A stretch of DNA of 64,000 bases from Rhizobacter sp. SG703 (lineage in GTDB: Bacteria; Pseudomonadota; Gammaproteobacteria; Burkholderiales; Burkholderiaceae_C). Position 1 is the first letter of the stretch. Each line of letters opens with the position of its first letter. The notes under the pieces were generated by a model, which was given only the letters and a program-made list of their open reading frames with translations, was not told the DNA's origin and made no database searches. The position numbers and the translations under genes were made by a program. Shown here piece by piece: positions 59,650 through 64,000 of this stretch. Where the stretch lies: the NCBI RefSeq assembly GCF_012275445.1, contig NZ_JAAZQK010000006.1, positions 124,001-188,000 on the forward strand, in the 5' to 3' direction.

Positions 59650-59676
59650 TGAGCCTCGCAGTGTAGCACGAGTTTT

Positions 59677-60930
59677 TCAGTTCTCGGTCAACGTTGCAGC
59701 GTGTCGATAGCAATCGGCGGTGCGCTCGACATCGCCCTGCTGCTCCGCCAAGTGCGCGAGCAGCACCCAGGCATCGCGGCGCGCGGCCAGCGGCAGCTCT
59801 TCGGCATCGGCCGCCTGCTGCAACAGCAGCCGCGCCTTGCCCCACAGCTCGCGCTGCGCCAGCGCGCGACCCACCGCATGCGCGAGCGCCGGCTCGCGCG
59901 GGAACGCCTGCAGCGAGGCCTCGAGCCGCGGCAGCCAGTCGGCCCCGATGCCGTCGATCGACGCGACCAGCGCCTCGGCCAGCGCACAGCGCTCGTCGAT
60001 GCCCAGTTCGCCGAGCCGCTCCCAGAACGGCCGCAGCGCATTGCGCGCATCGGCCTGCGCGCCGAACTTCGACAACCGCGTCGCGGTGCGCGCCGCGACG
60101 AACGGGTCGCGCCGGTCGACCGCCTCCAGCGACAACCACACCCGCCGCACCTGGTCGGCATCGCGCGCACCGTCGAGCGATTCGAACGCGAGCGAGCGCA
60201 GCAGCCCCTGCGCCGCCTCCTTCGAGAAGGCCTGGTGCTTGGCCAGCAGCCGCGCGGTCTTCAGCGCCTCGTGCGGCTGGCGCGCCAGCCGCGTGGCCTG
60301 CAGGCGCAGGCGCAGCGCATGGGTGCGGCGGGCCACCCCGGGCGGCAGTTCGCCCAGCAGCTCGAGGGCGCGTGCGGCATCGCGGTCGTCGAGTGCCCAT
60401 TCGGCGGCCAGCAGGCGCGCGCCTTCTTCGGCCGGCCTCGCGAGGCCGCTGCGGCTCGACAGGTCGAGCGCCAACCGCAGCTGCTCGTCGCGGTGCGTCC
60501 GGTCCTGCAGCTTGTGCAGGCTGCCGGCGGCCAGCAGGTGGCCCAGCACGGTGAACTCGTTGTCCTGCACCAGGTCGGGCGTGTCGCTCTGGATCAGCAG
60601 CGCGCGCTGTGCCGACTTCTGGGCCCGGCTGTAGCGCCCGCCGAAGTACTGCGACAGCGCATCGCGCAGCGCCGCCTGCGCGGTGCGGTCCCGGCGCGCG
60701 ACCCGCCATTCGTGCGCCCGGCGCGGCAACCCGATCAGCGCGTTGACCGCCTGGATCACCGCGACCAGCGCGAAGCAGGCCGCCAGCAGCGCGATCAGGA
60801 ACAGATTCAGCGAAACGTCGAGCCGCCACGAGCCCCAGTAGAACGACGCCAGGCCGTCGTTGGTGCCCAGCACCGACGCGCTGACCACCGCCAGCGCGAA
60901 CAACAGCACGAACCAGATGACAGCACGCAT
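59677..60930 (-). CDS. hemY: HemY-family TPR membrane protein
   Basis: Predicted 417 aa. Two N-terminal hydrophobic segments ('MRAVIWFVLLFALAVVSASVL' and 'LNLFLIALLAACFALVAVIQAV') and a HemY_N region with 'YSRAQKSAQRALLI'. The rest is TPR repeats. Proteobacterial HemY of this type is a heme-pathway membrane factor of unclear reaction, distinct from oxygen-dependent protoporphyrinogen oxidase. It is last in the hemCDXY operon. Confidence 0.88.
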   Translation of the reverse strand: MRAVIWFVLLFALAVVSASVLGTNDGLASFYWGSWRLDVSLNLFLIALLAACFALVAVIQAVNALIGLPRRAHEWRVARRDRTAQAALRDALSQYFGGRYSRAQKSAQRALLIQSDTPDLVQDNEFTVLGHLLAAGSLHKLQDRTHRDEQLRLALDLSSRSGLARPAEEGARLLAAEWALDDRDAARALELLGELPPGVARRTHALRLRLQATRLARQPHEALKTARLLAKHQAFSKEAAQGLLRSLAFESLDGARDADQVRRVWLSLEAVDRRDPFVAARTATRLSKFGAQADARNALRPFWERLGELGIDERCALAEALVASIDGIGADWLPRLEASLQAFPREPALAHAVGRALAQRELWGKARLLLQQAADAEELPLAARRDAWVLLAHLAEQQGDVERTADCYRHAATLTEN

Positions 60931-60949
60931 CGGCAGCCGGTCGCTCAGG

Positions 60950-62086
60950 TCAACGTCCGGCCGCCGCGGTGGCCAGCGCCGCGAGCGTGTCGTCGGGACG
61001 CGGCAGCACGACCTGGCGCGCGCCGCCCGCCACCTGCTTCACCAGCTCGATCGCCACCGTCGTGCGGCGCGAACTGCGGTCGAAGTAGCGCTCCAGCGCC
61101 TGCTGCGCGCTCTGCAGATCGGTCTGTGCCGCATCGAACTGGCGGCTCAGCACCGCCAGCCGCGCGTTCAGCAGCCGCAGCTTCAGGTTCTCGCGCAGGA
61201 AGAAGGCCTGCTCCGGCGCGAGCCACATCGCGTCCGGGTTGTCGACCCGGCTCACGCGCACCAGCGAACGGGTCTCGCCCCAGACGCGGTCGAACAGCGC
61301 GCCCAGGCGATCGGACAATTCGGCCAGCCCGCCGCCCACCGGCGTCGGCGCGCCCTGCGCGACCGGCGACGCGCTGCGCGCACTGGTGCGGGGTGCCGCA
61401 GCAGCCGGCTTCGGCGCTTCGCGCCGCGGTTCGGCCTGCGCCAGCAACGGCAATTCGTCGACCAGCCGCACCACCTCGTCGACCTTGATCGACAGCCCGC
61501 CGATGTCGGCCACGCCGACCGCCTTGACGCGGTCGATGTCGCGCGCAATCGCGCGGCGCACGCCGTCGAGCCGCGGCTGGCTGTAGCGGGCGAGACGCTC
61601 GTCGGCCTGCTTCAGCGCGGCCACCAGCGGTTCGGCGCTGCCGGTGATCGCCGCCTGCTGCTGCGCCACGCGCAGGCCGGCGTCGATGTCGACCAGCACG
61701 TTCTCGTCGCGCGAGCGCGACAGCGACTGGATCAGGTCCTCGAGCTGGCTGCGCTGGATCGCGACCTCGGCCAGCTTGGCCTCGAGCAGCGCGACCTTGG
61801 CCGCACTGTCGCGCGCGACCTCCTGGGCCTGGCGCGCCATCATCTGCGCTTCGCCGGACTGCCTGCCGCTGTCCTGCTGGCGGCGCACCAGTTCCTGCTC
61901 CAGCGTGCGCACGCGCTGCTGCGCCGACCACGCCTGCACCAGCGCGATGACGATCAGCAGCACCAGCAGCGCGAGCACCGCCGGCGCGAGCCACCCGGGC
62001 AGGCGGCGCATGGCCACGGCCGGGCCTGCGGGCGCGGTCGGCAGCGGTTCGCTGAGGGCGTTCGGGGAGGAGACGGGGTCGGTCAC
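60950..62086 (-). CDS. hemX: HemX-family uroporphyrinogen-cluster protein
   Basis: Predicted 378 aa from a GTG overlapping the hemD stop. A cytoplasmic Pro/Ala tail, one membrane helix ('APAVLALLVLLIVIALVQAW'), then long coiled-coil segments ('AQQRVRTLEQELVRRQQDSGRQS', 'AKVALLEAKLAEVAIQRSQLEDLIQSL') and the conserved region 'IDRVKAVGVADIGGLSIKVDEVVRLVDELPLL'. Function unclear; consistently encoded with hemCD. Confidence 0.87.
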   Translation of the reverse strand: MTDPVSSPNALSEPLPTAPAGPAVAMRRLPGWLAPAVLALLVLLIVIALVQAWSAQQRVRTLEQELVRRQQDSGRQSGEAQMMARQAQEVARDSAAKVALLEAKLAEVAIQRSQLEDLIQSLSRSRDENVLVDIDAGLRVAQQQAAITGSAEPLVAALKQADERLARYSQPRLDGVRRAIARDIDRVKAVGVADIGGLSIKVDEVVRLVDELPLLAQAEPRREAPKPAAAAPRTSARSASPVAQGAPTPVGGGLAELSDRLGALFDRVWGETRSLVRVSRVDNPDAMWLAPEQAFFLRENLKLRLLNARLAVLSRQFDAAQTDLQSAQQALERYFDRSSRRTTVAIELVKQVAGGARQVVLPRPDDTLAALATAAAGR

Positions 62087-62871
62087 GATGCGATCGATTG
62101 TATGCAGGCCACCACTTCCGCGAGAGACGGCCGCGATTCGAGCACCTGCCCGAGGCCGAGCGTCCGCGCGCGCGCCGCGATCCGCGGGTGCGTGGCCAGC
62201 GCACGGCCGGCGGCCCAGCCGGCCGACGGCGCCAGGGCTTCCAGGTGGTCGACCGCCTCGGAGCTGCTGAAGAACCACAGGTGCCGCGCCGGCCGGTCGA
62301 GCGCGGCCTGCAGCAGCGCGCGGCCGGCGTCGTCAAGCCGCGGCGCGCTGCGGCCGTAGGCGCACACCAGAGATACGGCGGCGCCCTGCTCGCGCAGCCG
62401 GTCGGCGATCCAGTCGCGGCCGCTGGTGCCGCGCACCACCAGCACGCGGCGGCCCGACCAGTCCTGCGCGCGCAGTTGCGCCCACAGCGCCTCGGAGTCG
62501 AACTGCGGCGCATCGCCCCCCGGCGCCACCACCTGCGGCACGCCCAGCGCATGCAGCACGCGCGTCGTGCCCGGGCCCGGCGAGGCCGCCTGCAACCCAT
62601 CCGGCCAGGCGCCGCCGGACGGGCGATGCGCGAAGAACTGCTCGGCCGCGTTCGGGCTCACGAACATCACGAGGCCGAAGCGGTCCAGCTCACGCCAGGC
62701 GGCGTGCAGCTCGGCGGGATCGTCGACCGGCCGGATGTCGATCAGCGGCAGCGCCTGCGCATCGAGCCCGGCCGCGCGCAGCCCGTCGACCCATTCGCGC
62801 GCCTGCGCCGCAGGCCGCGTGACCAGCACGCGCGGCGCGGCGTCGACGTCAACCGGCACCGAGGTAGGCAT
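62083..62871 (-). CDS. hemD: Uroporphyrinogen-III synthase
   Basis: Predicted 262 aa. '[36 protein letters not shown]', '[13 protein letters not shown]', '[32 protein letters not shown]' and '[12 protein letters not shown]' match HemD, which cyclises hydroxymethylbilane with inversion of ring D. It overlaps hemC by 23 bases and hemX by 4. Confidence 0.92.
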   Translation of the reverse strand: MPTSVPVDVDAAPRVLVTRPAAQAREWVDGLRAAGLDAQALPLIDIRPVDDPAELHAAWRELDRFGLVMFVSPNAAEQFFAHRPSGGAWPDGLQAASPGPGTTRVLHALGVPQVVAPGGDAPQFDSEALWAQLRAQDWSGRRVLVVRGTSGRDWIADRLREQGAAVSLVCAYGRSAPRLDDAGRALLQAALDRPARHLWFFSSSEAVDHLEALAPSAGWAAGRALATHPRIAARARTLGLGQVLESRPSLAEVVACIQSIAS

Positions 62872-63802
62872 CGGCACCCGCGGCACGCAGTTGCGCCGCG
62901 GCAAGCTCGCCGAGCGCGCGCGCCGAGCGGTCGTCGGCCACCGTGGCGGCGGCCACCGTGTGCAGCAGCGGGCGAGCCGGATCGTCGACATGGCCGAGCG
63001 CGGCGCTGAGGCGCAGCTGCGCGCCGTCCCACACCGCGTGCGCCGCCAGCGGCATGCTGCAGCTGCCGCCCAGCGAGCGCGACACCGCGCGCTCCGCGTG
63101 CGCGCCCCACCACGTCGGCCGGTCGCTCAGTTGCGCCAGCGTGTCGCGCAGCGCCGGCTGGTCGCTGCGGATCTCGATGCCGAGCGCGCCCTGCCCGGCC
63201 GCCGGAATCATCTCGTCGACCGCGAACACCGAACGGATGCGCTGCGCGAGGCCCAGCCGCTTCAGCCCGGCCGCGGCCAGCACGATCGCGTCGTACTGGC
63301 CATCGTCGAGCTTGCGCAGCCGGGTGTCGAGGTTGCCGCGCAACGGCTCGATGCGCAGGTCGGGCCGGCTCGCGAGCAGTTGCGACACCCGCCGCAGGCT
63401 GGACGTGCCGACGCAGGCGCCCTGCGGCAGCTCGGCCAGCGTCGCGAAGCGGTTGGAGACGAAGGCATCGCGCGGGTCCTCGCGCTCCAGCACCGCGGCC
63501 AGCTCGAAGCCGTCCGGCAGGTCCATCGGCACGTCTTTCAGCGAATGCACCGCGAGGTGTGCACGGCCGTCTTCGAGCGCCGCTTCGAGTTCCTTGACGA
63601 ACAGGCCCTTGCCACCGACCTTCGACAGCGTGCGGTCGAGGATCTGGTCGCCGCGGGTCGTCATGCCCAGCAGTTCGACGCGCAGCCCGAAGCGTTGTTG
63701 CAGCAGGTCGCGCACATGTTCGGCCTGCCAGAGGGCGAGGCGACTTTCGCGGGTGGCGATGACGAGGGGGTCGGGCAAGGCCGATGACTGCAGCGAAGAC
63801 AT
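62849..63802 (-). CDS. hemC: Porphobilinogen deaminase (hydroxymethylbilane synthase)
   Basis: Predicted 317 aa from MSSLQSS. '[23 protein letters not shown]', '[56 protein letters not shown]' and '[37 protein letters not shown]' are diagnostic. The dipyrromethane-binding cysteine is in '[13 protein letters not shown]'. It makes the linear tetrapyrrole for HemD. A TTG two codons earlier is possible. Confidence 0.96.
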   Translation of the reverse strand: MSSLQSSALPDPLVIATRESRLALWQAEHVRDLLQQRFGLRVELLGMTTRGDQILDRTLSKVGGKGLFVKELEAALEDGRAHLAVHSLKDVPMDLPDGFELAAVLEREDPRDAFVSNRFATLAELPQGACVGTSSLRRVSQLLASRPDLRIEPLRGNLDTRLRKLDDGQYDAIVLAAAGLKRLGLAQRIRSVFAVDEMIPAAGQGALGIEIRSDQPALRDTLAQLSDRPTWWGAHAERAVSRSLGGSCSMPLAAHAVWDGAQLRLSAALGHVDDPARPLLHTVAAATVADDRSARALGELAAAQLRAAGADAYLGAG

Positions 63803-63919
63803 CGGCAAATGCTATCAGGCCCGCCTCTTGCCTCGCGGTATGGCTGATCCCCGCGGCTGCGCTGATACCATCGCGGTTCGTAACCAAGTTACAGCCTCGA
63901 CGAGGCCCTGAGGACAAAG

Positions 63920-64000
63920 ATGCCACGCGCCACACCTGCCCCCAAGCCCGCCGTCCGCCAGCCCGCTTCCTCCACCGGAGCGCGCAAGCCCGCGTCGAAA
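63920..64000 (+). CDS. ppc: Start of probable phosphoenolpyruvate carboxylase (3' part outside window)
   Basis: Only the first 27 codons are present (MPRATPAPKPAVRQPAS...). This is a low-complexity basic tail with no family signature. The call rests on gene order alone: in many Burkholderiales ppc is divergent from hemC. GAGGAC precedes the ATG by 7 bases. A dyad GTAAC-CAA-GTTAC lies about 35 bases upstream. Confidence 0.4.
   Translation, partial: MPRATPAPKPAVRQPASSTGARKPASK

Overview
The window is GC-rich and reads as the chromosome of a Burkholderiales-type betaproteobacterium. The evidence is the hemC-hemD-hemX-hemY order next to a divergent gene that looks like ppc, an acdS/acdR pair, a Bug-type tripartite tricarboxylate transporter receptor, DUF3297 and DUF1330 proteins, and dispersed REP elements of the 'CCTGAGCCTGTCGAAGG' type. 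All gene names come from reading motifs; nothing was searched.

Layout. (1) 1-3900: the end of a type IV secretion (T4SS) operon, with three tandem VirB6/TrbL-like proteins and a secreted CHAP-domain hydrolase. (2) 4000-10025: an aapJQMP-type amino-acid ABC transporter operon with an RpiR regulator and an isoaspartyl peptidase. (3) 10060-12650: a two-gene ATP-grasp enzyme and DMT exporter module with foreign codon use. Each gene has its own look-alike promoter and hairpin terminator. (4) 12700-23716: the second T4SS block. It holds a PilL/STN-like protein, a small lipoprotein, a sigma-70-family sigma factor, a divergent NtrC-type activator, virB8-virB9-virB10, two accessory genes, virB11 and virD4. 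Three sequences match the sigma-54 -24/-12 consensus (3034, 13058, 16385). A 16-bp palindrome between the activator and virB8 is a likely activator site. The T4SS therefore looks like a self-contained sigma-54 regulon. (5) 23623-29291: CYTH, GNAT and VOC genes, a zinc-ribbon protein, DUF3052, a chemoreceptor and glucarate dehydratase. (6) 29325-34003: a REP array, the Bug receptor with a perfect 18-bp LacI-type operator, a proline-rich orphan, a LacI regulator and small membrane or exported proteins. (7) 34081-38010: VapBC overlapping a DHA2 MFS exporter, a remnant, an XRE-cupin regulator, a GNAT and a small exported protein. (8) 38100-47604: a c-di-GMP protein, and two phosphoesterase lipoproteins flanking an XRE/AbiEii-type toxin-antitoxin pair, then a GST. 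(9) 47666-53367: an orphan pseudo-receiver regulator and a lyase-prpF-acnD operon without prpC. (10) 53491-59425: a LysR-controlled oxidoreductase pair, two Hsp20 genes behind a sigma-32-like promoter with a small upstream ORF, and acdS/acdR. (11) 59523-64000: tRNA-Arg(ACG), the hem cluster and the first 27 codons of a probable ppc.

The most notable system is the split T4SS locus with its own sigma-54 activator, several sigma-54 promoters, and a sigma-70-family factor apparently transcribed from one of them. The ATP-grasp/DMT module with matched promoters is the second.
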